44,542 nucleotides of DNA from NCBI GenBank assembly GCA_963575745.1, contig CAUYUJ010014351.1, positions 368,508-413,049 of the forward strand, given 5' to 3'. The position numbers were made by a program, and so were the translations under genes. Positions 19,602 through 29,909 of the stretch are shown piece by piece; position 1 is the stretch's first letter, and every line of letters begins with the position of its first letter. The notes under the pieces are model-generated. The model did not search any database and was not told the origin of the DNA. It worked only from the letters and a program-made list of their open reading frames with translations. The DNA comes from Prorocentrum cordatum (lineage: Eukaryota; Sar; Dinophyceae; Prorocentrales; Prorocentraceae).

Positions 19602-19755
19602 TGTGACGCGCGTCGGGGGCCCCGGGGAACAGGCGCCGCGAGGGCGAGGCGGCGGAGAGGTCAGAATCGACGCTGACTTTCTGCAGAGCATAAGAATAGG
19701 ATCTTCATCCGAACTTCCCCGGCTAACTTCTGGCGAACTTATTTTTCTGTGGCAG

Positions 19756-19953
19756 CGATAGGGGGGGATAGGCATCTGGGGGGGATGCATCGACCCCCAA
19801 TCGCCCATTGATCGCCGATAGGGGCCCGATAGCCCCAACCCGCCCAGGAAGGTGCGGATTCGCTATCGGGGGCCTATCGCCGATCTATCGGCAATGTATC
19901 GCCGATTCCAGGTCGATGCATCCCCCCTATGCCTATCCTATCCCCCCCTATCG
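19756..19953. mobile_element. Palindromic element family D, best-preserved copy
   Basis: The left arm 19756-19795 and right arm 19911-19953 are inverted repeats (CGATAGGGGGGGATAG...GGATGCATCGACC); the right arm differs mainly by an extra GATAG. The interior is rich in TATCGCCGATC. Related copies are at 7371-7600 and 24047-24295. Confidence 0.75.
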
Positions 19954-20037
19954 TTGCCCCTCAATTTTGAACTTGTCACAGAGCCATCCGCCTCAACCCT
20001 TTGCCACAAGGTCCACGTTACAAGCGGCGGCCCGCTG

Positions 20038-20444
20038 CTACTCACGGGCTCCAGCGCAAACCGCCATCAGCTGAACTTGTTGCGTTGCGCGCTGGATCCG
20101 CTCGTGCCGCAGCTCGTCTGGCGCCCGCCCGAAGCCGCATGTGCGCCTTGAGACTGCGTTGCGCTGACCATGAGTTTCCGATCTCCTCCGCTTTGGTTTC
20201 CATTGCCCGAACCCATCGAGTTCGCAATTGCCAGCAGTCGAGGCGAATAGCCGCGACCGTGCGGGTTTATCTGCAGCCTGTTTCATCAGAGCAGTCTCAT
20301 TGCCCAGCTTTGCTGGCGTGACATCGCCAACGGCAACTTGGTGCTCAACACCTCCAGGCCTTCTTTTCCGCGAGCGGATTTACCAAGGGCGACATCTAGG
20401 ACGACATCACCGCGATTTGCGCCTTCCGCTTTGTTGGTCTGCAT
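20038..20444 (-). pseudogene. Candidate frameshifted coding remnant
   Basis: One - frame, from ATG at 20442-20444 to a stop at 20286-20288, reads MQTNKAEGANRGDVVLDVAL, then GKSARGKEGLEVLSTKL. The overlapping next frame reads VGDVTPAKLGNETALMKQAA, then DKPARSRLFASTAGN, and stays open to 20038. Both parts look protein-like and meet near 20335, suggesting one frameshift. Family unknown; a TE fragment is possible. Confidence 0.3.
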
Positions 20445-20583
20445 CTTGCATTAGCACAAGCCCCGCTTGGCTAGCGAGCCCTGTAGCCATGATGGTTCAA
20501 GGCACAGTTTGTTGTTAAATTTGTTGGGTCAAACTTCTGGGGGGCACATGTTCTAAAAGCATTATGGTGCAAGCTGGCCCTCT

Positions 20584-20850
20584 ATGTTAGACATAATACC
20601 GCGGGGGTCTCGACCAGGCTTGTATCACCCCGTGGCGGCCGCAAAAGCGCGTGGGAGGACAGAGAAGTGGAGGGCAGTGCTGCAATCGTTCCGCGAGGCA
20701 TCCCGACAATGTGCGAACCTCAGCCCAGGCCGGTACATTGCGGCTGCCAGCGCGTGCAGCAGAGGCCAGCAGTGGCAGTGGGCGCTGTCGCTTCTCGGCG
20801 AGTTGGCTGAAGCAAAACTGGAGCCCAACGTCATCAGCCACAGCGTCGGT
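20584..20850 (+). pseudogene. PPR-motif protein fragment
   Basis: From ATG 20584 the frame reads AVLQSFREASRQCANLSPGR, then YIAAASACSRGQQWQWALSL and ELAEAKLEPNVIS, about one and a half pentatricopeptide motifs. PPR proteins bind organellar RNA as helix-turn-helix repeats. After residue 90 the frame enters CCCAAGACGGCC-type repeat, so the protein is not complete. The frame stays open to 21549 only because the repeats lack stops. Confidence 0.55.
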
Positions 20851-20859
20851 CCCGGTGCG

Positions 20860-21130
20860 AACCTGGGCCTCCCCAAGACGGCCCAAGAGGCCCCCCAGAG
20901 GCCACGAAGACGAAGCCCAAGACGACACAAGCCCGCTTCAGCATCGCCCACAGGCGCTCCCCGACAGCTCCCAGGCCGCCCTCGAGCAGGGCCTCCGCGT
21001 GGGGGCCTGGGACGGCCCCTGAGGGAGCTCCGGGAGCCCCACAGAAGGCCGCAGCATGGCCGCAGGAAGGCCCTCGGCTGGCGTCACGGGGGCCCCGCGA
21101 GCGGCCCAAGAGGGTATCAAGCGTTCTCGG
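20860..21130 (+). repeat. CCCAAGACGGCC-type array
   Basis: First of the degenerate arrays: GGCCCAAGAGGCCCCCCAGA-like words directly follow the PPR fragment, the order seen again elsewhere in the window. Confidence 0.7.
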
Positions 21131-21164
21131 CCGCGCGCGCGCGTGGAGGCCACTGGGGAGCTTC

Positions 21165-21625
21165 GTGCGCTGTCCGCTCCTCGGGCCTCGCGCCTCGCTC
21201 CTCGCTGCTCGCTCCGCGTTCCTCGGTACACGCTCCCTGCTCCCAGCTCCTCGTTGCTCTCTCCTCGCTCCTCGCCTCTTATCCTCGCGCCCTGCACCTC
21301 TTTTCTCGCACTCCTTGCCTCTCTCTCTCCTGGCCCCTCGTTTCTCCTTGTTCGCTACTGGCGCCTGCCTCCGCCTTTCGCTCCTCGCTCCACGCTCCTA
21401 GCTTATCGCCCGTTGCTCCTCGCACCTCGCCCACCTCTCCCTTCTCCTTGCACCTGAATCGTCATTTCTTGCTCCGCTCTTTTGGCCCCTCGATTCTCCC
21501 TCGTGACTACTGGAGCCTGCCTCCCCCTCATCCGGTCCTTTCTCGCTAATCGCTCCTCGCTGCTTCCCCCCCTTTTCTGACTTTTCGCTCGTTGCTTCTC
21601 GCTCCTCCCTCCTCGATCCACTCAC
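21165..21625 (+). repeat. CTCCTCGCTCCTCGC minisatellite
   Basis: Short degenerate unit of about 10-15 bases (GCTCCTCGCTGCTCGCTCC). The same tract recurs at 26570-26680, and in both places it immediately precedes a CAG-rich tract. Confidence 0.8.
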
Positions 21626-21860
21626 GAGCTGCAGGTTGCCCCAGCTACGTAGCAGGAGTACCGAGAATCAGCAACCTGCAGCCTCAAGCAGGAACAGCGA
21701 AAAGCAGCAGTTCGCAGCAAGCAGCGGCAGCACACAGGAAATGTACACAGCAGCAGCGGCAACAGCGTGCAGCAGCACTGCAGCTGCAGACAGCAACAGC
21801 AAAGACGAAGTTCTGGCCCAGCGCCATCATGAGAGCCTTCGGGCAACATCCCCGTCCTGA
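21626..21860 (+). repeat. CAG-rich tract, cassette copy
   Basis: GCAGGTTGCCCCAGC, then many CAGCAG and CGGCAGCACACAG words. The end, 21808-21855, resembles the coding-like GTTCTGGCC(G)AGCGCCA segment at 5718. Confidence 0.8.
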
Positions 21861-21879
21861 CCCCAGAATCTAGTTCGAG

Positions 21880-22032
21880 CAGATTTCGTGGACGAAGGTC
21901 CACGAGTCAGTCGTAGTCAGCTACAGCGTTGGGATCAGCGCGTGTGAGAAGGGCGAGCAGTGGCAGCGGGCTCTGTCGCTTCTGAGCGAGATGCGGGAGG
22001 CGGAGCTGGAGCCCAATGTGATTATCTCTTGA
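21880..22032 (+). pseudogene. Anchor sequence plus single PPR motif
   Basis: The anchor GATTTCGTGGACGAAGGTCC (21882) leads in frame into VVSYSVGISACEKGEQWQRA and LSLLSEMREAELEPNVIIS, ending at a TGA at 22030-22032. This is a single complete 35-residue PPR motif with a clean stop. Isolated motifs are not functional PPR proteins, so I class it as a fragment or exon. Confidence 0.65.
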
Positions 22033-22039
22033 ATACCGT

Positions 22040-22480
22040 ACATTGCGCGAGGACCCAAAAGCCCCCAGAGCAGAGCGCACGTCTGCAGCGCAAGAGGGCG
22101 CCCAGACTGCCCGAGAAGGCCCCGAAGACGGCCGAACAGCCTATTAAGACACCCCCAAGGAAGGCCTAACAGGGCCAACTCTGGAGGGCCCCCCCCCTCC
22201 CCCCATATCGCCCCCCCACGGTCAGCACGCCCCCAAGAAGCACCCCAGAGGCTCCCAGACGGCCTCGGGACGCTCCCCAGAGGCTCTTGGAAAGCCGCCC
22301 GCAGCTCCCTCGGAACGGCCTCGACATGCTTTTAGAAGGCCCCAGCAGATTTGAAAAAACGGCACCCGACAGGCTCCTGGAATGCCTCCAGCAGCTTCCT
22401 CCAAACGGCTCCGATAGGCTTCTAGAAAGCACCAGTTGAGTGGACAAAAACCACACCCCACGCCTCTTTGAACACGTCTC
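22040..22480 (+). repeat. CCCAAGA / GGCTCCTGGAA-type array
   Basis: A variant of the cassette array with AGGCTCCCAGACGGCCTCGG and TTCTAGAAAGC words. Units are more diverged than in the arrays further right. Confidence 0.6.
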
Positions 22481-22689
22481 GCGCGGGAGGGGTTGCATGA
22501 AATAGCTGTCCGATCCAGCCGCGGACACCCAGGAACGCTGATTTTGCGACCCTTCCCGCGCCGAGTGTGTCCCAGGAGGTTTGGGGTGGAATTTCTCCCA
22601 ATGGTCTTGAGCCTCCTGCTTCCCCTCTCCGGTTTCGCTCTCCTCCGCCACAGGCGCTCCTGCGGGCGGAGTCGGACCCGCACGATTTC

Positions 22690-23112
22690 CAGGAGGAGGA
22701 AGGGTGAGGACAAGGAGGAGGAGGAGGAGGAGGAGGAGGAGGAGCAGGCGGAGCAGGAGGAGCAGGATGAGCAGGAGCAGGAGGAGGAGAAGGAGGAGGA
22801 CGAGGAGGAGCAGCATGAGGCGGAGGACGAGGACGGGCCAAGCACGACGACGAGGAGGCGAAGGAGGAGGATGAGGAGGAGGAGGAGGAGGTGGAGGAGG
22901 AGGAGGAGGACGAGCATGCACGCAAGCACGAGGAGGAGAGGAGGAGGAGGAGGAGGACTGAGGAAGTAGGAGGAGGATGAGGCGGAGGAGGCGGAGGGCG
23001 AGCAAGCACGCAAGCACGAGGAGGAGGAGGAGGAGGAGGAGGAGGAGGAGGACATGGAAGGAGGAGGAGGAGGAGGAGGAGGAGGAGGAGGAGGAGGAGG
23101 AGGAGGAGGGAG
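22690..23112. repeat. (GAG)n microsatellite with GCACGCAAGCACGAGGAGG insertions
   Basis: Imperfect GAG repeat. An AGCA(T/A)GCACGCAAGCACGAGG insertion occurs at about 22913 and again near 23002. Confidence 0.95.
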
Positions 23113-23269
23113 GAGGTAGACTGGTCTGCGCACGCTGCGCGCTGTCGGCGCCGCGAATCATGCGCAATATGCACCCTGAAATAATGAGCAGCAGCAAGAC
23201 ACCTGACCCGGATCGTGAGGCGCCCACCCTGAGCCTGCACACCACGCGACGGTATCCAGAAGCATAGGG

Positions 23270-23765
23270 CGCTCCAAGACGGCGAGGCTCCCAATTCCAA
23301 CGATCGAGCCAACATGGTCCACGACAGGGCCCCCCAAGACGGGGAACCCCTAGAGGCCAAAACCATTGATCCCCTTGAGGTTTGGAAGGGTTTCAGCGTT
23401 CTCGCCTTTTCGGATCCTCGGCGCGGCAAGACGGCCCACGAGGCCCCCAAGATGGCCCCAAGACGGCCAACGAGGCCCCCAAGAGACCCCCAGACGGTCC
23501 AATAGGGCCCGAGCGGCCTTAAGACGGCCCCAGAAGGCCCCAAGACGGGGAACTCGAACTGACATTTCGCGCCCTCCGCTCCAATTGATCCCACATAATT
23601 ATCATCAGCAGGCCTCCAAGAGGCCCCTTCCAGAAAAAGCCCCAGAAGGCACCCAAGAGGCCCAAATCAGGCCCCAAGAGGTGCCCGAGAGGCCCCAAGG
23701 CAACCCAAAAACCGCCTCCAAGAGGCGTCCGAGGGAAGATCCCTCAGAGAGCTCTGGGACCGCAC
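23270..23765 (+). repeat. CCCAAGACGGCC array with embedded TTCTCGCC spacer
   Basis: C/A-rich units are interrupted at 23361-23430 by a GGTTTGGAAGGGTTTCAGCG...TTCTCGCCTTTTCGGATCC spacer that recurs in other arrays (27275, 33165, 43290, 43680, 44500). Confidence 0.75.
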
Positions 23766-24046
23766 CTGATCCAGGAATTTCAGGCGCCCATGCGCCTCTT
23801 ATTTTCTCATCTTCTTTGGATGGGCTGCGGTTTGAATGGGCGACTCATCGGGGAGTTCTTCTTACGAGTGCTCCTGACAGGCCGGCCATGGGGGGGCATG
23901 CTCCGCAGTGCCTTCAAATTTCTTCCGAGTCTACGCAGCCTGCGCACATCTTCCGACCTCCTCGGGCGCGGCCACTGCATGCATGGAGCATCGTTGGAAA
24001 GGAAGGCCCATGTATTGGTGCTTCTTTATTTCCAGCCTTGGCCCTC
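23766..24046 (+). other. Non-repetitive insert; weak coding candidate
   Basis: A + frame from 23790 reads MRLLFSHLLWMGCGLNGRLI, then a hydrophobic, basic stretch to about 24050. It is not repetitive, but no family is recognised and it ends in the palindromic element. Confidence 0.25.
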
Positions 24047-24295
24047 ATACTCTAGGTCTCCTAGATGGGTCCGAGCAGATGGGGTTGGAGGATCGCACCG
24101 CATCGCCGATGCATCAGCCATGCATCAGCGATGCGGCTCGATGTGGGGCTCAATGTTCTCCACGTCGACGTTGCCGATGCATCGCCGACGTCGACGATGC
24201 ATCGCTAGTGCATCGCCGATACATCGCCGATGCATCGCCGATGCGGCGTGATCCTCCGACCCCATCTACTCTGACCCCACCTAGGAGGCCTCTAA
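24047..24295. mobile_element. Palindromic element family D, GCATCGCCGATGCATC type
   Basis: The inner arms 24078-24115 and 24229-24266 pair at 35 of 38 positions (GATGGGGTTGGAGGATC...GCATCGCCGATGCATC). Pairing continues outward through CTCCTAGATGGG and CCCACCTAGGAGG to about 24047 and 24295. The centre is a cluster of GATGCATCGCC words, allowing many alternative hairpins. Confidence 0.8.
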
Positions 24296-24349
24296 GTACG
24301 ACACAAGGCGGCTCAAGATCATCCTGGGGCGGCTCAAAGCGCCCCCAGT

Positions 24350-24690
24350 ACCCGAACGGCAGCAGCACGAAACACGAAGCAGGCAGCAGCAGCATCGGCA
24401 GCACACAGCGACAGCAGGCAGCAGCAGCAGGCAGCCGTCAGCAGCATGCACTGAGCAGACGTGGCCATCACCAGCACCCTGCAGCTCTAAGCAGCAACGA
24501 CACGCGGCAGCGGCAAGCATTTCCAAGAGCACGCAACAGCGGGAGCAAGCAGCATCACGCAATAGCATGTGCGGAATGCGACCACGTTGAAATTCCAGTC
24601 GTTCGGCAGCATGTCGACAATCACCTGCCAGTTCATGCAGATTTCGTGGACGGAGTCCACGGGTCAGCCCTAGTCTGTTACAAATACTCC
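24350..24690 (+). repeat. Cassette: CAG-rich tract plus anchor
   Basis: CAG/GGCAGC words lead to the anchor at 24604-24680, which reads RQHVDNHLPVHADFVDGVHG, then SALV. No PPR follows; the CCCAAGACGGCC array starts at once. The same peptide is readable in the copies at 26966 and 42920. Confidence 0.8.
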
Positions 24691-25290
24691 AAGACGGCCC
24701 CAAGATACGCCAGGAGGCTTCCCACGACGGACCAAGAGGACCCCGATGCTGGCCCCACAGGGCCCAAATTGCATGTTTCCCCAAGGCTGTTGAATGATTT
24801 TCAGTTTGTCCCTGATCCGCATCAAGAGCGGCTCCGAACGGCTCATACATCGCGCAAGCACTGCCCAAGAGACTCCCAAGAGAGGCATTCGAGGGCCCAA
24901 AAGGCTTCCCAGACGACCCCAAACTGCCCGAAGACGGTCCCAAAGATCCCCAAGTTCTTTCCAAGAAGACTCCTTACAGAGCCCTTCAGGGCCCCCAGGA
25001 CGCCCCAGGACGGGCCCAAGGCGATTCTATATTCAGCTTCCCGGGTTGCCCCCCAGAAGAGGCTCTGGGGGGACAGCCCGGGAGTCGACCCCAGGGGCGC
25101 CCAAAGTACCGCAGGAGGCTTTCCAGACGCCCCCGACAGGCTCGCAGGAGGACCCAGCGTGCTCCCGACGCGGCCCCGGAGACGTCCAGCATGTCCAGAA
25201 AGGGGCCCCTCCAACGCCCGTCGGGCCCCCAGGAGGCCCCAAGTGTCGGAGGCGATGCAGGGCCACGTGCAGAGCGAGAGGCTCAGCAAG
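24690..25290 (+). repeat. CCCAAGACGGCC array
   Basis: C/A-rich array running up to a PPR motif. Several frames are open on both strands. Confidence 0.75.
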
Positions 25291-25379
25291 AGCGTCGTGG
25301 CTGAGCACTGGCCCTGGTCGAGGGCTGGGGACGCCCCGCTCACGGCCCCAGCGCGCGAGCCCCAGGCTCAGCGCGTCGC

Positions 25380-25492
25380 GGGCTCTGGTCAGCTACAACG
25401 CCGGAATCAGCGCGTGCGTGAAGGCGGAGCGGTGGCAGCGGGCTTTGGCGCTGCTGCGCGAGATGTGGGAGGCGAAGCTGGAGCCTGACGTC
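25380..25492 (+). pseudogene. Single PPR motif fused to a microsatellite
   Basis: The frame reads ALVSYNAGISACVKAERWQR, then ALALLREMWEAKLEPDV, a full PPR motif without the usual anchor. It runs directly into (ATC)n with no stop, so the repeat expanded inside or next to a coding motif. Confidence 0.65.
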
Positions 25493-25826
25493 ATCATCAT
25501 CGTCATCATCATCATCATCAGCAGCAGCAGCAGCATCCTCGTCGTCGTCGTCATCGTCATCATCGTCGTCGTCATCGTCGTACTCGTCGTCGTCGTAGTC
25601 ATCGTCATCTTCGTCATCATCACCATCATCATTATCGTCGTCATCATCAGCAGCATCATCAGCAGCATCATTATCATCATCATCAGCAGCAGCAGCATCA
25701 TCATCATCATCAACCACAGCAGCATCCTCCTCCTCGTCGTCGTCGTCGTCGTCGTCGTTGGAGTCGTCGTCATGGTCATCATCGTCGTCGTCCTCATCGC
25801 CGTCGTCGTCGTCGCCATCGTCATCG

Positions 25827-25872
<46 letters not shown>

Positions 25873-25907
25873 TATCATCATCATCACCATCACCATCACC
25901 ATCATCG

Positions 25908-25977
<70 letters not shown>

Positions 25978-26040
25978 TACTATCATCATCGTCATCATCA
26001 TCATCAGCAGCATCAGCATCAGCAGCATCATCACCATCAT
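25493..26040. repeat. (ATC)n / (GTC)n microsatellite
   Basis: Over 500 bases of imperfect ATC with GTC and AGC variants. A TATATACATA-rich stretch follows at 26041-26090. Confidence 0.97.
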
Positions 26041-26339
26041 CGTATATATACATATGCACTATATATACATACACACGATATATACAGGGGTACCGGGGGC
26101 CCAGGGCCCGGGCCGGCACACCCTCCCAGATTGCCCCCATCCAGCAACCCGCTTTAATTGTCCCCGAGCGTCGGGAAGCTCTTTTGGGGCTCCGGAGGGG
26201 ACCATGTCGGCGCCGAGGGACTTCGCAACTGCTTCAGGGACTTCCTCGGTCCTCAGGGGGTCCTCCTGGGTTCTCCGCCGAGGTTACTCGCTTCGACGGA
26301 TTTTCGCTTCCGATGGGATTTTCCAGCTTCAAGATTGCT

Positions 26340-26530
26340 CTAGGATCGCCCCACGAGGGTCCCAACGCGGGCCCAAGACGGCCCAATAGGCTCCTGGCCC
26401 AAGACGGGCCCAAGGCGGCCAATGAGCGCACCAAGATGGCCCCAAGGCACCTTTGAACGTCACCCCCGAGAGACCTCCCGAGAGTCCTCCTCTCATGAGG
26501 TCCCAAGAGACCCCAAGAGGACCCTCCTGC
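26340..26530 (+). repeat. CCCAAGACGGCC array, short
   Basis: A short array between 26091-26340, where I recognise nothing, and the CTCCTCG tract. Confidence 0.65.
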
Positions 26531-26559
26531 CTCTCCTTCCTCGGCTCTCCTTCTCACTC

Positions 26560-27070
26560 TTTGTACAGCTCTCGTCGGCTGTCGCTCCTCCCTTCTCGCT
26601 CCTCGCTCTTCGCTGATAGCTCCTCTCTTCTCCCCCCTCCCTCTCCGATCTCCTCGATCCTGACTACTCGATCCTCTCCTGGCAGCAGGTTGGGCAAGCA
26701 AGCTGAGGTAGCGAGACACATGACCCTGCCTCATCAAGCAACAGCAGCAGTGAACGGCAGCAGCGACAGCACACAGCAAAAACAAGCAGCAGCAGGCAGC
26801 GGGCAGCGGCACGCATCAAGCAGAACTGGCCATCGGCAGCACCCTGCAGCCACAAGCAGCAGCGGCAAGCATTGCTAACATCACGTGGCAGTGGCAGCAG
26901 GCAGCAGCATACAGAAGCACATGCGGAATGCGATCGTGAGCATACCGTGATCCTTTCAGCCTTTCGGTAGCATGTCCACAATCGCATGCCAATTCATGCA
27001 GACTTCGTGGACGCAGTCTACAGGTCAGCCCTAGTCTATTCTCTATGGCGGACATCAGCGCGTGCCAGAC
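26560..27070 (+). repeat. Cassette: CTCCTCG tract, CAG-rich tract, anchor, PPR relic
   Basis: All parts are in order: CTCCTCG words to 26680, CAG-rich DNA from 26690, and the anchor at 26966-27033 (HVHNRMPIHADFVDAVYRSA). A degraded GACATCAGCGCGTGCCAGAC at 27050 corresponds to the ISAC part of the PPR motif. Confidence 0.8.
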
Positions 27071-27099
27071 AGGCAACACAGCGCATGTGGAGAAATGCG

Positions 27100-27800
27100 C
27101 CCCCTGGAGGGCCATTTTTCGACACACCTCACGAAGATCCTGGCCCCCGAGCGTCACAAGTCGAGCCCTCCGCCCAAAGACGCGCTGAAATATCCATAGG
27201 AGCGCCCAAGAGGCCCCCTAGAGGCCCCCGACAAGGCCCAAGAAGCATGCCCCCAGAGGCCAACATCCTTTATTGTTCAATGGTTTTTGAAGGAGTTTTG
27301 CCTTCTCGCCTTCTCGGCTAGTCTACGTCTCCAAGACGGCCGAAGAGACCCACAAGACCGCCCCAGCACGGCCCAACAGGCCTCCAAGCGCGTCCCCAGA
27401 CGGCCCAGGGAGCCCCGAGATGGCCCGAGAGGCGCCCAAGACGGCCCCAGAGGACCCCAAGCCAGGCCCAAGAGGGGGCCAAAGAACGGGGACAAAACCC
27501 TGACATTCCGAGCCCTGGGCCCCCATACGCCATTCAAGGCCCCAAGACCCCCCCAAGGGAACGCCAAGAGGTCCCCAGAGGCCCCCAAGAAGCCCAAAGC
27601 AAGCTCCACAAGGCCCCAAGACGGCCCCCAAGAGGCCCCAAAGCTGCCTCCAAGAGGGACCACAGAGGCCTCTGAGCCATTACCCAGGCATAGGCACGGT
27701 GGCGGATTTCGCCGAATGCCATGAGGCTTCCTAGACGGCCCAAGACGGCCACCCGACTCCTAGGATACCTCCTACCCGCCTCAGGAGCTTCCCATGATAC
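27100..27800 (+). repeat. CCCAAGACGGCC array with spacer
   Basis: The spacer at 27270-27330 (TTCAATGGTTTTTGAAGGAG...CTTCTCGCCTTCTCGG) matches that of other arrays. On the reverse strand the array reads GPSWAVLG-like low-complexity peptide. Confidence 0.75.
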
Positions 27801-28138
27801 CTCCCAGACGATCCCAGACGGCCCCAGCCCACGATAGCTTCCACAGGCTTGAGACAGCTCCAAGATGCTCCATCTGGGCTCGAAGCAGCGCTCCAATAGA
27901 GCTCGAATGCGGAGACACATGCCCCAATCCCTCAGGAAAGCGGCAACTTGCGCTCTTCCCCTGCTCGTCGTCTTCAAAGCGTTCGACACTGCCATACAGG
28001 CACCCAAGATCGCACACAGACCCCTCAGGTGCCTCCCATCCCGGCGTCAAAACGGCCCTGGACGGGCCTCGGAGTGGCCCGACGTGCCTCGAAGGCGGCC
28101 TCCATACAAGATTACCTCAAGACGCCTCTAGGCAGTAG

Positions 28139-28430
28139 GCGGCAGCGAGCGGATGAGCAAGCAATGAAGCAAGCAGCAACGAAATCAGGCGAGCAGGCCA
28201 CGTGATGAAGGCCACCAGGCAAGCAACTTCGCTTGCAGGATTGCGGGCAGGACGTCAAATCCACAAGCGGTTCTGACCCTGGCATGCGAGTAAGCTTTCG
28301 TGGCCGCCGGGCGGATAATGATCTGATCAGGCTGCTTGCCGTTGACGTTGTCCACAGGTCAGCCGTAGTCTTCTTTACTACATTGCAGGGGCCCGCGCGT
28401 GCGAGAAGGGCGGGGTTCGGACACATTCCT
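28139..28430 (+). repeat. Cassette: weak CAG tract, anchor, PPR relic
   Basis: GACGTTGTCCACAGGTCAGC is the anchor (28346). It is followed by TACTACATTGCAGGGGCCCG and CGCGTGCGAGAAGGGCG, a frame-broken form of SYNAGISACEKG. Confidence 0.65.
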
Positions 28431-28489
28431 CCGGCGCCAGCTGCGGGCCCTGCGGGCCCCCGCGAGCCCCAGCTGGCCTCGGCGCGCTT

Positions 28490-29090
28490 CCGCTTCCAGG
28501 AAGGCCCAAGAGCGCTCCGAGACCCTATCGGAACTCCCCGAGAGGACCCCAAGACGCCCCAAGACGGTCCAAGAGGGCCTCCGAGATGGTCCACGAGTCC
28601 AAGAGCGCTCAAAGACGCCCAAAATAGCCTCCAGACGGCCCAAGAGGCACCCAAATTGCTCCAAGTGGGCTCCAAGAAGTGCCCCGAGAGAGCCCGAACG
28701 AACAAAAATCCTCCAAATCCTAAAGGAAAACGCTCATTTTGGCAATTCCCGTGTTTTTCGTCTCCAAAGCGCCCAAGACGACAAGATTGTCTTCCAAGAT
28801 CGCCACAAGATCAGAGGGCCCAGGAGGCCCCCGGGAGGTCCCCGAGACGGCCCAAGGCGGTCCCAAGACGGCTCCTGAGGCGCCCATGACGGCCCTAGAG
28901 GCTCCCATGACAGCCCAAAGAGGGGCCAACGACGACCCAAGAGAGCCATAAGGCGGACCGAGGACAGCCCCGGAGCCGCCCAAGACGGTCCCAGACGGCC
29001 CCAAGAAGGCCCAAGGGGCACCCAAGACGGCCCAAGGGCCCCAAGAGGCTCCCAGGAGGCCGCCAGACGGCCAGACAGGGCCCCCAAGAG
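28490..29090 (+). repeat. CCCAAGACGGCC array
   Basis: Dense array, with a spacer containing CGTGTTTTTCGTCTCC at 28750. Confidence 0.75.
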
Positions 29091-29099
29091 GTTCTTACA

Positions 29100-29840
29100 A
29101 GGCGGAACAGAAGCCCCGGGGCGCGGCCACACCCACGGAAAATAACCCCCGACTTCGAAGTTTATTTCCGACGCCCTGGGGCGGAGCAACCAACCCTCGC
29201 CCAGGACTTTCGTCGATTCGCCACATCCACGGAATGCCAGTACCTACTTCGAAGTCTTCCCCCCAGGCTCCAGATGGGGCACAGACGTCTCGCCTGGATC
29301 GTTCGTGGACCAACGACGCCCACGAAGAATACTTTGTAACCTCGGAGGCCACTCTCCATGGTCCCGCGGTCGGCCAAAACACAGCCCCCCAAGACCACTC
29401 CTCGGCTCGCCACGTCGACGGAAAATAAACCACGCTCGAGGTCTACTCTCCGAGGTCCCAGGCGGGACAAAGGGTTCTGGAGGGACGTCTTTCGTCAACC
29501 TGCGCTTCGGCGCTTACTCTGGAGTTCTGGGTTTCGTTTCTGCGGTGTCTTTCTCTACCCTCCCAATGCATGACCCGGGGCGCGGCCACACCCACGGAAA
29601 ATACACCCAGACTTGGATGCTTATTTTCTGACGCCCCAGGGCGGAGCCATTAACCCTCGCCCAGGAGGTTCGTCGGCTCGCCACGTCCACGGAATGCGAG
29701 GACCAACTCTGACGGTTTTCCTCCGGGCTCCGGATGGGGCGCAGACGTCTCGCACGGATCGTCCGTGGATCAGCGACACCCACGAAAAAGACTGTGTAAC
29801 CTCGGAGGCCATTCTCCAGGTCCCCGCGCCCACCTCCTCC
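29100..29840 (+). repeat. Higher-order minisatellite, about 460 bp over 93 bp
   Basis: A block of roughly 250 bp at 29117 repeats at 29577 (CGGGGCGCGGCCACACCCAC). Within each block, CCACGGAA-type cores are about 93 bases apart (29130 and 29223; 29590 and 29683), with an extra core near 29411. Confidence 0.8.
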
Positions 29841-29909
29841 ATCCACACCGTCCCCTCCAACCTCCCCCCCCGCGAGGCCCCGGAGACGCTCCATTTCCAC
29901 GTCCACACC

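Noticed and set aside
22166-23594. Three long - strand frames (up to 390 codons)
   Set aside because: They cross the GAG microsatellite and array DNA in parallel. No domain, and no frame preferred.
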